Assembly: GCA_013362835.1 (NCBI GenBank)
Contig: JABFVJ010000431.1
Span: 1-37,580, forward strand
Length of the DNA stretch: 37,580 bases
Source: Nonomuraea sp.
Lineage (GTDB): Bacteria > Actinomycetota > Actinomycetes > Streptosporangiales > Streptosporangiaceae
Reading direction: 5' to 3'
In this document: positions 22,922-31,800 of the stretch, in pieces
How positions within the stretch are numbered: the first letter of the stretch is position 1
Layout of the letters: every line of letters starts with the position of its first letter
Program-made: the position numbers and the translations under genes
The notes under the pieces: generated by a model
Databases searched by the model: none
Told to the model about the DNA's origin: nothing
What the model saw: the letters and a program-made list of their open reading frames with translations, nothing else

Positions 22922-23787
22922 AGCGGGAGGCCGGTGGCGGCGGTGTGGAAGGCGGCGACCGCCGCGCGTACGGCAGGGTGGTCGCCGTAGCCGCGGCGGA
23001 AGGCCGCCTGGGTGCGGCGGCCGAGCGGGAGCCGGGTCAGCACGACCTCCCGAGGCGGGGAGAGCGCCGCGAGGCGGGGCACGAGCGCGACCCCCTGGCC
23101 CGCCGCGGCGAAGGCGAGCACGGTGTCGAAGTCGTCGATGTGGTGCTGGACGCGCGGCTCGAACCCCGCCGCCTGGCAGGCCCTGATCGCCATGGTGTGG
23201 CAGAGCGTGCCGGGCTTGCTCATGATCCAGACGTCGTCGCGGGCCTCGGGGATCGAGGGGCGGTCGGTCAGGTAGATCGGCTCGGTGAACAGCGGCTCGG
23301 TCTCGATGGACGCGTCGGTGACCGGGGGCACGAAGTCGTACTCGTGCACGAGGGCGACGTCGAGCTCGCCGGCCCGGAGCGCGGCGGAGACGTCGGCGGG
23401 GTCGATCTCGGCGACCATCGGCTCCAGCCCCGGATGGGCCGCGGCCAGACGGGCGAGCGCGGGCGGCAGGAGCACCCGGGTGGCGGTGGGGAACGCGCCG
23501 ATCCGCAGCGGGCCCGACGGCCCACCGCGCGCGGCGGCGAGCGCGGCCGAGGCGCGTTCGAGCTGTTCGAGCACGGCCTGCGCGTGCTCGACGAGCAGGT
23601 GGCCCGCCGGGGTCAGCGTGACCGTGCGGCCCGTACGTTCGAGCAGCGGCACGCCTGCCTCCCGCTCCAGAGCGCTGAGCTGCTGCGAGACCGCCGAAGG
23701 GGTGAACGTGACCGCCTCGGCGACCGCCGTGATCGTGCCCCTTCTGGCGAGTTCGTGGAGGAGGTGGAGCTTGCGCGGATCGAGCAT
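22918..23787 (-). CDS. LysR-family transcriptional regulator
   Basis: A 289-residue LysR regulator: winged helix at 1-60 (LHLLHELARRGTITAVAEAV, TPSAVSQQLSALEREAGVPL, LLERTGRTVTLTPAGHLL) and an effector domain from about 90 (GPLRIGAFPTATRVLLPPAL, DVALVHEYDF, FDTVLAFAAAGQGVALVPRL). It diverges from a DapA-family gene 72 bp away, its likely target. The intergenic dyad AGTT-N7-AACT (23789-23803) begins two bases from its start and may serve autoregulation. It ends on the TetR gene with a 4-bp overlap. Confidence 0.92.
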   Translation of the reverse strand: MLDPRKLHLLHELARRGTITAVAEAVTFTPSAVSQQLSALEREAGVPLLERTGRTVTLTPAGHLLVEHAQAVLEQLERASAALAAARGGPSGPLRIGAFPTATRVLLPPALARLAAAHPGLEPMVAEIDPADVSAALRAGELDVALVHEYDFVPPVTDASIETEPLFTEPIYLTDRPSIPEARDDVWIMSKPGTLCHTMAIRACQAAGFEPRVQHHIDDFDTVLAFAAAGQGVALVPRLAALSPPREVVLTRLPLGRRTQAAFRRGYGDHPAVRAAVAAFHTAATGLPL

Positions 23788-23788
23788 A

Positions 23789-23803
23789 AGTTCATCTTAA
23801 ACT
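23789..23803. promoter_or_regulatory. Dyad AGTT-N7-AACT between LysR and DapA-like genes
   Basis: A short palindrome in the AT-rich part of the 72-bp divergent region. Its length suits a LysR half-site, but the classical T-N11-A is not exact. Confidence 0.35.
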
Positions 23804-23859
23804 CACTCGAAGAAATCCGAACTGGACCTAACAGGTCGCCGGGCGGCAGGCTCGGAAGC

Positions 23860-24738
23860 ATGTTGAGAGGAATCCACGTACCGCTGGTCACACCGTTCAC
23901 GTCGTCGGGTGAGGTGGCCGTCGACGCGGTCGAGAAGCTGGCCCGCCACGTGCTCGACGAGGGCGCGGCGGGGCTGGTGGCGTTGGGGACGACGGGTGAG
24001 GTGGTCGCGCTCGACGCCGGTGAGCGGGCTCTGGTGATCGAGACGTGCGCGCGGGTGTGCGCGGAGCGGGAGGCGCTGCTGACCGTCGGGGTGACGGGGA
24101 ACGACACGCGTTCGACGGCTCAGGCGTTGCGTGAGCTGCCCGACGGGGTCGGCGCGGCGCTGGTGACGGTGCCGTACTTCCTGCGGCCCGGCGAGCGTGG
24201 CGTCGTCGCGCACTTCGAGGCGCTGGCGGAGGCGTCGCCCGTGCCGCTGGTGATCTACCACATTCCCTACCGGACGGGACAGACCGTCGGGGCGGCGACG
24301 CTGCGCGAGCTCGGGGAGCACCCCCGGATCGCCGGCGTCAAGTACGCCGTGGGCGGCATCGACCAGGACACGATCGACCTGCTCGCGGACCTGCCCGAGG
24401 GGTTCGAGGTGCTGGCGGGCGACGACCCGTTCGTCTCGCCGCTGCTCGCGCTCGGCGCCTCCGGCGGCATCCTGGCCTCCGCGCACGTGCTGACCAGGAG
24501 CTTCGTCGAGCTCGCCGACGCCTGGCAGGCCGGTGACGTGGCCACGGCCCGCCCTCTGGGGCACCGGCTGGCGCGGGTGTCCCGCGCGCTGTTCGCCGAG
24601 CCCAACCCGACCGTGCTCAAGGGCCTGCTGCACGCGAGGGGCCTGATCCCGACCCCGGACGTACGGCTGCCGCTGCTGCCCGCCTCGGCCGGCGCGGTCT
24701 CACAGGCTGACCTGGTGGCGGTACATCCAGGCCAGTGA
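23860..24738 (+). CDS. DapA-family (dihydrodipicolinate synthase/N-acetylneuraminate lyase) aldolase
   Basis: A 292-residue class I aldolase of the DHDPS/NAL family. The catalytic residues stand at the same numbers as in E. coli DapA: Thr44/Thr45 in LGTTGEVVAL, Tyr133 in VIYHIPYRTG, Arg138 in the same motif, and the Schiff-base Lys161 in AGVKYAVGG. Many family members outside the lysine pathway cleave or form other 2-oxo acids; the KYAVGG in place of KEATG and the separate LysR control suggest one of these rather than the housekeeping DapA. ATG 23860 is chosen by fit to the family start. Its 3' end overlaps the convergent FAD monooxygenase gene by 39 bp. Confidence 0.88.
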   Translation: MLRGIHVPLVTPFTSSGEVAVDAVEKLARHVLDEGAAGLVALGTTGEVVALDAGERALVIETCARVCAEREALLTVGVTGNDTRSTAQALRELPDGVGAALVTVPYFLRPGERGVVAHFEALAEASPVPLVIYHIPYRTGQTVGAATLRELGEHPRIAGVKYAVGGIDQDTIDLLADLPEGFEVLAGDDPFVSPLLALGASGGILASAHVLTRSFVELADAWQAGDVATARPLGHRLARVSRALFAEPNPTVLKGLLHARGLIPTPDVRLPLLPASAGAVSQADLVAVHPGQ

Positions 24739-25854
24739 CTCCTGGCTCGCGCTCTTCTTCAGGAAGACCGGCAGCATCAGGTCGCGGAACACCCGGGCGA
24801 CCGGCCCCGCGGCCTTGCTGTTGCTGATCGTCCTGGAGTAGGCCACCACCCGCTCCACCCTGGGCCGCCGCTCGGCCTCGAACCGCTCGAACGCCTCGCG
24901 GTGGCCCCCGGGGTGACTCGCCTCGCGCAGGCACCTGGCGAGGACGATCGCGTCCTCGATGGCCAGCGACGCGCCCTGGCCGGAGCTCGGCGAGGTGGCG
25001 TGGGCGGCGTCCCCGGTGAGCAGCACGCGGCCGTGGTGCCAGACGGGCACCGGCGGCAGGTCGTGCACCGGCAGCGCGAGCTCGACCGGGCTGCGACGGA
25101 CGAGGTCGGCCGAGAAGTTCGCGTCGTGCTCGAACGCCTCCACCAGCGCCGGCTTCCAGTCGGCGGGCACGTCTCCGAGCCGCCTGGGCAGGTTGGCGAA
25201 CCACCACGTCTCGCCCGACTCGGCCACCGTGTAGCCGAAGAAGGCCCGCTTGCCGAACACCATGTTGTAGACGCCGGGCTCGCCGCTCGCGCCGGCGTCC
25301 CTGACGATGCCGCCGAAGCTGTACAGGCCGCTGTAGCGCGGGCCGGGCGCGGCCGGGTCGAGGAGCGAGCGGGTGCGCGAGTGCACGCCGTCGCAGGCGA
25401 TCAGCAGGTCGCCGGTGGCCGTGGTGCCGTCCTCGAAGGTCGCGACGACCTCGTCGCCGGTGTCCTCGAACGAGGTCAGGCGCTTGCCGTACGAGATGGG
25501 GACGCCGCGTCGCACGACCTCGTCACGCAGGGTGGCGTAGAGGTCGGAGCGCAGGACGGTGTGGCTGACCGTGCCGTCGTCGAGGCGCAGGCCGTTGGCG
25601 ACCTCGCCGAGCCGCTTCCCGGTGCCGCTCCACATGACCATGCGCGGGGTGGGGATGGCCGACGACAGCACCTCGCGGTGCGCGCCGAGCACGCGCAGGG
25701 CGGCGAGGCCGTTGGAGGCGAGGTTGAGGAAGGAGCCGACGTTCTCGGCACCCTGTCCGTACGCCTCGTAGATCTCGGCGTCGATGCCCGCTTCGCGCAG
25801 CGCCATCGCGGTGACCGGGCCGCCGATGCCGCACCCTATGACCAGAGCCTTCAT
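24700..25854 (-). CDS. FAD-dependent monooxygenase (PHBH fold)
   Basis: A 384-residue flavin monooxygenase. The FAD ADP-binding motif is VIGCGIGGPVTA (residues 6-17), the DG motif is LLIACDGVHSRTRSLLD, and the third motif GDAAHATSPSSGQGASLAIED holds the ribityl-binding Asp. These place it with p-hydroxybenzoate-hydroxylase-type enzymes that hydroxylate aromatic compounds, a group including antibiotic-inactivating enzymes. Which substrate it uses is not visible. ATG 25854 has GAAAGGA at good distance. The MarR palindrome at 25865-25884 covers the region just before that ribosome binding site, so the gene should be repressed by the divergent MarR protein and induced by its phenolic-type ligand. 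Confidence 0.9.
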   Translation of the reverse strand: MKALVIGCGIGGPVTAMALREAGIDAEIYEAYGQGAENVGSFLNLASNGLAALRVLGAHREVLSSAIPTPRMVMWSGTGKRLGEVANGLRLDDGTVSHTVLRSDLYATLRDEVVRRGVPISYGKRLTSFEDTGDEVVATFEDGTTATGDLLIACDGVHSRTRSLLDPAAPGPRYSGLYSFGGIVRDAGASGEPGVYNMVFGKRAFFGYTVAESGETWWFANLPRRLGDVPADWKPALVEAFEHDANFSADLVRRSPVELALPVHDLPPVPVWHHGRVLLTGDAAHATSPSSGQGASLAIEDAIVLARCLREASHPGGHREAFERFEAERRPRVERVVAYSRTISNSKAAGPVARVFRDLMLPVFLKKSASQESLAWMYRHQVSL

Positions 25855-25864
25855 GATGATATCC

Positions 25865-25884
25865 TTTCGTTCGTCCGAACGAAA
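25865..25884. promoter_or_regulatory. Perfect palindromic operator TTTCGTTCG-tc-CGAACGAAA
   Basis: Nine-bp perfect arms separated by two bases lie in the 51-bp gap between the FAD monooxygenase gene and the divergent MarR gene. Length and symmetry match MarR-family operators. It begins ten bases before the monooxygenase start, so binding would block transcription on both sides. Confidence 0.85.
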
Positions 25885-25905
25885 TATATGAGAGCGGGTC
25901 GCGGG

Positions 25906-26379
25906 ATGTCCAGAGATATTTCGGAACATCGAAAGAAATTGTTGGACGAACTGGCCGAGGCCGGCCGCGACAGCAGCAACGCCGCGGTCATGTACCACAG
26001 CGCCATGGGCGAGCGCCTGGGCCTCGGGATGACCGAGGAGAAGACCCTCGACCTGCTGCAACGCCTCGGGCCGCTGACCGCGGGGGAGCTCTCCCAGCAC
26101 ACCGGTCTGGCCCCGGCCTCGGTCAGCGGCCTGATCGACCGGCTGGAGGCCAAGTGGCTGGTCCGGCGCGTACGCGACACCAAAGACCGGCGCAGGGTCA
26201 TCGTCGAGATCAACTGGGAGCGGCTGGCGGGCTTCGGCGAGCTGTTCGAGCCGTTCGTGGCCGCGATGTCCGGCCTGTACGAGCGCTACACCGACGAGGA
26301 GCTCGCCCTGATCGTCGACTTCCTCAACCGCTCCACCGCCCTGCAACGGGAGGCCACCACGGAGCTGAGATCCGAATAA
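25906..26379 (+). CDS. MarR-family transcriptional regulator
   Basis: A 157-residue MarR regulator: MSRDISEHRKKLLDELAEAG dimer helix, then the winged helix LDLLQRLGPLTAGELSQHTG, APASVSGLIDRLEAKWLVRR with the wing VRDTKDRRRVIVEI. ATG 25906 is preferred as the family N-terminus; ATG 25888 would add six residues. It diverges from the FAD monooxygenase across a perfect palindrome. Its first 15 codons are AT-rich compared with the rest. It is followed by the leader of the ABC-F gene, and its stop lies five bases before that leader's -35-like TTGCCC. Confidence 0.92.
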   Translation: MSRDISEHRKKLLDELAEAGRDSSNAAVMYHSAMGERLGLGMTEEKTLDLLQRLGPLTAGELSQHTGLAPASVSGLIDRLEAKWLVRRVRDTKDRRRVIVEINWERLAGFGELFEPFVAAMSGLYERYTDEELALIVDFLNRSTALQREATTELRSE

Positions 26380-26383
26380 GGGC

Positions 26384-26413
26384 TTGCCCGAAGCCTCGAT
26401 CAGAAGCTACTTT
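26384..26413 (+). promoter_or_regulatory. Promoter of the ABC-F leader transcript (TTGCCC-18-TACTTT)
   Basis: TTGCCC at 26384-26389 and TACTTT at 26408-26413 are 18 bp apart. Transcription would begin near 26420, a few bases before the leader-peptide ATG at 26424, giving a nearly leaderless leader ORF. Confidence 0.5.
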
Positions 26414-26423
26414 AACCGCCGAT

Positions 26424-26444
26424 ATGTGCATCTACTTCCTGTGA
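26424..26444 (+). CDS. Leader peptide MCIYFL
   Basis: ATG TGC ATC TAC TTC CTG TGA encodes the hexapeptide MCIYFL. It lies between the promoter-like elements and the ABC-F gene and is followed directly by alternative hairpins. Short hydrophobic leader peptides on which antibiotic-bound ribosomes stall are a known control of ABC-F and erm resistance genes. The coding claim rests on position and form only. Confidence 0.55.
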   Translation: MCIYFL

Positions 26445-26454
26445 TTCTCGCGCC

Positions 26455-26534
26455 CGAGGCGCGCCCGCGTTGAGCCGACGGCTCCGCCGCGCCTCGTTCC
26501 GGTCATTCCCGCGCCGAGAAAAGGAGGTGGAGCC
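26455..26534 (+). promoter_or_regulatory. Alternative hairpins of a putative ribosome-mediated attenuator
   Basis: A 9-bp perfect stem CGAGGCGCG/CGCGCCTCG (26455-26463 with 26488-26496) encloses a second hairpin GAGCC-gac-GGCTC (26472-26484). GGCTCC (26480-26485) can instead pair with GGAGCC at 26529-26534, just before the ABC-F start, so the two states exclude one another. TTCTCG (26445-26450), right after the leader stop, can pair with CGAGAA (26515-26520). The ABC-F ribosome binding site AAGGAGGTG (26521-26529) is the strongest in the window. Confidence 0.5.
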
Positions 26535-26537
26535 TCT

Positions 26538-28232
<1,695 letters not shown>

Positions 28233-28237
28233 CCGCT

Positions 28238-28279
28238 GGACGTCACCCCGTCGCCAGGCTCGGCAACGGGGTGACGTCC
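28238..28279. terminator. Perfect 14-bp inverted repeat between convergent genes
   Basis: GGACGTCACCCCGT (28238-28251) and ACGGGGTGACGTCC (28266-28279) form a perfect stem with a 14-base loop. It starts five bases after the ABC-F stop and contains the stop and last codons of the convergent exported-protein gene. It can end both transcripts; no U tract. Confidence 0.7.
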
Positions 28280-28863
28280 ATCGTGGTGTGGTCGCCGGGG
28301 TTCTCGCTGATCCCGAGCTTGAGGTCCAGCGGCACGGTCTGGGTACGGGTGACGCCGAGCCATCTGAACCGGAGCGGCGCCTCCAGCCAGAGGGTCGCGA
28401 GCCCCTTCATCCCGCACGCCCGGTGCCGCGCGTCCCCGATCTCGCCGGTCACCTGGACGATGAGGATGTCCGCCTGCGGCTCCAGCGTGTGCGGCAGCGA
28501 GACGGGCTCACGCTGCGGCTCCCCGTGCATGCCCGAGCTCAGCACCCGGCCCGACGTGGGCTGCCAGAAGCAGGGCGGGATCGACTCCCGCCACTCCTCG
28601 ATGGTCTCGTCCAGGTCCACCAGCTCGACCGGGGGCCACTCGCTGGTCATGACCGAGAACTCGACCATGACCTTCGCGCCCGGCTCGTACTTCAGCACGA
28701 CCGCGGACGGCTCCATCAGGCTGTTGGACAGGCTGTAGCCGGTCGCCGACGTCCTGACCTGCGTGCCCAGGCCGCCGAGGGCGAGGGGTTCGAGTCGCGC
28801 GTACGCGATCGTGCCCGCCGTCGCGGCCGTCACCAGGACGGCCGCGACGAGGAGGCGTCTCAT
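28243..28863 (-). CDS. Exported or membrane-anchored protein of unknown function
   Basis: A 206-residue protein that begins RRLLVAAVLVTAATAGTIAY, a signal peptide or N-terminal anchor without lipobox Cys. The rest is a beta-rich extracytoplasmic domain (VVLKYEPGAKVMVEFSVM, ADILIVQVTGEIG, LATLWLEAPLRFRWLGV) containing two Cys (CFW, CGM). I do not recognise a family. The ATG at 28863 overlaps the stop of the AAA+ ATPase gene (ATGA), so it is translationally coupled as the last gene of the flotillin operon and probably acts on the outer face of the same membrane system. Confidence 0.8.
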   Translation of the reverse strand: MRRLLVAAVLVTAATAGTIAYARLEPLALGGLGTQVRTSATGYSLSNSLMEPSAVVLKYEPGAKVMVEFSVMTSEWPPVELVDLDETIEEWRESIPPCFWQPTSGRVLSSGMHGEPQREPVSLPHTLEPQADILIVQVTGEIGDARHRACGMKGLATLWLEAPLRFRWLGVTRTQTVPLDLKLGISENPGDHTTMDVTPLPSLATG

Positions 28864-31800
28864 CGTTCGGAGCTCCTGATGGCCGAGCCCACCTCGCCCA
28901 CGCGGTCGGCGAGGAGGCCGAGGGCGCCCACCGCCCTGGTCATCGGGTCGTCGCCGGCGCCGCCCAGCGCCCTGGCCCTGAGGTACGCCGCCTTGATCTC
29001 CGCCCACCGGGCCGCCTGGGCCGGGGTCAGCCGGCCGCGCAGCTCGGCCAGCTTGAGCAGGTTGGCCTCGGCGTCCTGGGTGAGGGTCTGCGCCTCGCCC
29101 AGGTAGTGGTCGTCGATCAGCGCTTCGAGCTCGTCGTCGTTCATCGCCGGGACGATCCGCTCGGCCAGCTTGTTCATGTTCCGGTACGACCCCTGCAACC
29201 GGTACGGCGGCTCGCTCCTGGACGCGTCGGACCGGGACGCCGACGCGATGTACGCCTCGTTGTTGGCCAGCACGACCTCCTGCACCCGGACCAGCTTGGC
29301 CAGCACGCTGAGCACCTGGTCCAGCTCTGCCTTCGTGTACGGATGCCTGAGCTGGTCCGCCCGTACGGCCGGATCGCCCTTGGCCAGGCGTACGAGGAGC
29401 TCGACGTCGGCCCGGTCGCGGCCGGACAGGGGCGCGAGCACCGGGTTGGAGGTCAGCGCGTTGTCCACGTAGCTGAGCGCGAACAGGTCGCCCCTGCCCG
29501 AGAGCACGTCGCCCAGGTTCCACACGTCGGCGCGGTTGGCCAGCATGTCGGGGATGCGGAACCGCTGCCCCGACTCGGTGTACGGGTTGCCCGCCATGCA
29601 CACCGCGAACCGCTTGCCGCGCAGGTCGTACGTGCGGGTGCGACCGTTCCAGACGCCTTCGATGCGGCGCTGGGCGTCGCAGAGCGAGATGAACTTCTGC
29701 AGCAGCTCCGGCGAGGTGTGCTGGATGTCGTCCAGGTAGAGCAGGGTGTTGTTGCCGGTCTCCAGCGCGAAGGAGATCTTCTCGACCTCCTGCCTGGCCG
29801 TGGCGTCGGGCGCGTCGGCCGGGTCGAGCGAGGTGACCTCGTGGCCGAGCGCCGGGCCGTTCACCTTGACGAAGACCAGGCCGAGGCGGCTGGCCACGTA
29901 CTCCATCAGGGTGGTCTTGCCGTAGCCGGGCGGTGAGATGAGCAGCAGCAGGCCCATCTGGTCGGTGCGCTTGCCCGCGCCCGCCGCGCCGAGCTGCTTG
30001 GCCAGGTTGTCGCCGATCAGCGGCAGGTAGACCTCGTCGAGCAGCCGGTTGCGGACGAAGGCGCTCATGACCTTGGGGCGGTACTCGTCCAGGCGGAGGC
30101 GGTGGCGTTCCCGCTCGACCAGCTCGTTGCGCCGCCGCTGGTATGCCCGGTACGCCGGGACCCGCTCCCGCCTGAAGACGCGCGCCCTGGTCAGCAGCTC
30201 GTCGAGCCTGACCTCCAGCTTGCGGTCCTTGACGCGCGGATGGGTGCCGAGCAGCCCGTCGACGGTCTCGGCGGTCGTGGCGCTGGAGTCGTGGCGAGGG
30301 AGATCGCACAGGTGTACGGCGATGGCCTCGGCCACCTCCGGACCCTGGCGGTAGGCGCCGATCCAGGCCCTGGCGAGCTGCAGCCGTTCGGGCAGCGGGA
30401 GGGCGGCGAGCTCGTCGTCGAACTCGCGCGCCCTGACCGGGCCGAGCGCCTGCCTGAAGCCGTCGAGCAGGTCGCGCGCGGCCTTCCCGGTCACGAACCC
30501 GAACGGGCTGCCGCCCAGCTCCTCGACCAGGTACTCACCGGCGAGGCCGGCGAGTCCGGCGAGCCCCGCCGAGGTCTCGGCCGCGCCCTGGCTCGCGCAG
30601 AAGGCGGAGATCAGGTCACCCAGCTCGGCGGCCAGGGCTTCCAGGGCGGGGGTGTGGCCGAAGACCGTACGGGCGCGGACCAGGGACCCGGCCCGGGTGG
30701 TGAATGTTTTACGTGAAACCTCGTCCGTCCCGAAGGCCCAGAAGAGCTGGGCCGCCGCGCGTGCCTCGGGCGGGTAGCGGAGGAGGCCGGCGCCCTCGCG
30801 CAGGCGGACCAGGGTGTCCAGGATGAGCGTGGCGTCGTGGTCGTGGACGCCGCGCTCGTAGCCCTCGTCGTAGCGCTGCTCGGCGGCCTGGCGTACGAGA
30901 TCGGCCAGGGGAGCGCCGGGGGTGACGGACTCCAGGAGGGACGCGGCCAGATGCTCGGCCCGGTACATCTCCGGCGTCTCGGACACCAGGAGCTGGTCCC
31001 AGAACGCGCGGGTGTCCGCGAACTCCGCCGGCACCGGCGCGCGGTAGTCGGTGCCGGTGATCGCGAAGTTCATGCCGCCGTCGTGCGGCACCAGCGTCAG
31101 GTCGATCGGCTGGGTGTTGACCGCGAACCGGTGGTGCCCGAGCCGCAGCGTCTCGCCGCCGTCGGAGAACAGGTCCAGCCGGTCGCGCAGCGCGCGGGCG
31201 GCCTCCTGCTGGGCCGCCTTGACCCGGCCGTCCAGCTCCTCGGCCCGTACGGCGTCACCGAGCGTACGCAGCTCACCCGCCGCCGACCGGATCTTGGCGA
31301 CCATCGGATCGGTGGCGAAGTACGTGTTGACCTCGTCCGTCGACCCCAGCGACGCGAGACGCCTGGTCACGCTCCCGAGCACGCGCTCGGCCGAGGCGAA
31401 GACCCGGTCGGCCCGCCGGGCCAGGCCGTCGAGCTGGGTCTGCTTCCTGGCCGAGAACGCCTCGTAGACCTCGTCCCGCTTGGCGGCGAGCTGCGTGGCG
31501 AAGTCGTCGAACTCGCCGAACCGCGACTCCAGGTTCTCCACCTGGAGCATCAGCCGGCCGAGCTGTTCGTCGCACTTGTCCGGCGTGTCGGCCATCGCCA
31601 GCGCGCCCGAGACGGCCTGGCCGAACAGCGCGAACTCGGCGGCGAAGGCCGCGCGGCCCTCGGTCCCGAGGAGTTCGCGCCGGCGGCCGTCGAGCACGGC
31701 CCGCGCCCGGTTCACCCCGCCCAGCACCTCGGCGATCCGCCCCAGGATGGACGTGCGCACGGTCGCGTCGGCGATCTCCAGCGAGCCGACGACCTCCGTC

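Noticed and set aside
29455..29470. TTGTCCAC as a DnaA box
   Set aside because: It is a single partial match in coding DNA and no cluster of such boxes is present, so it is not evidence of an origin.
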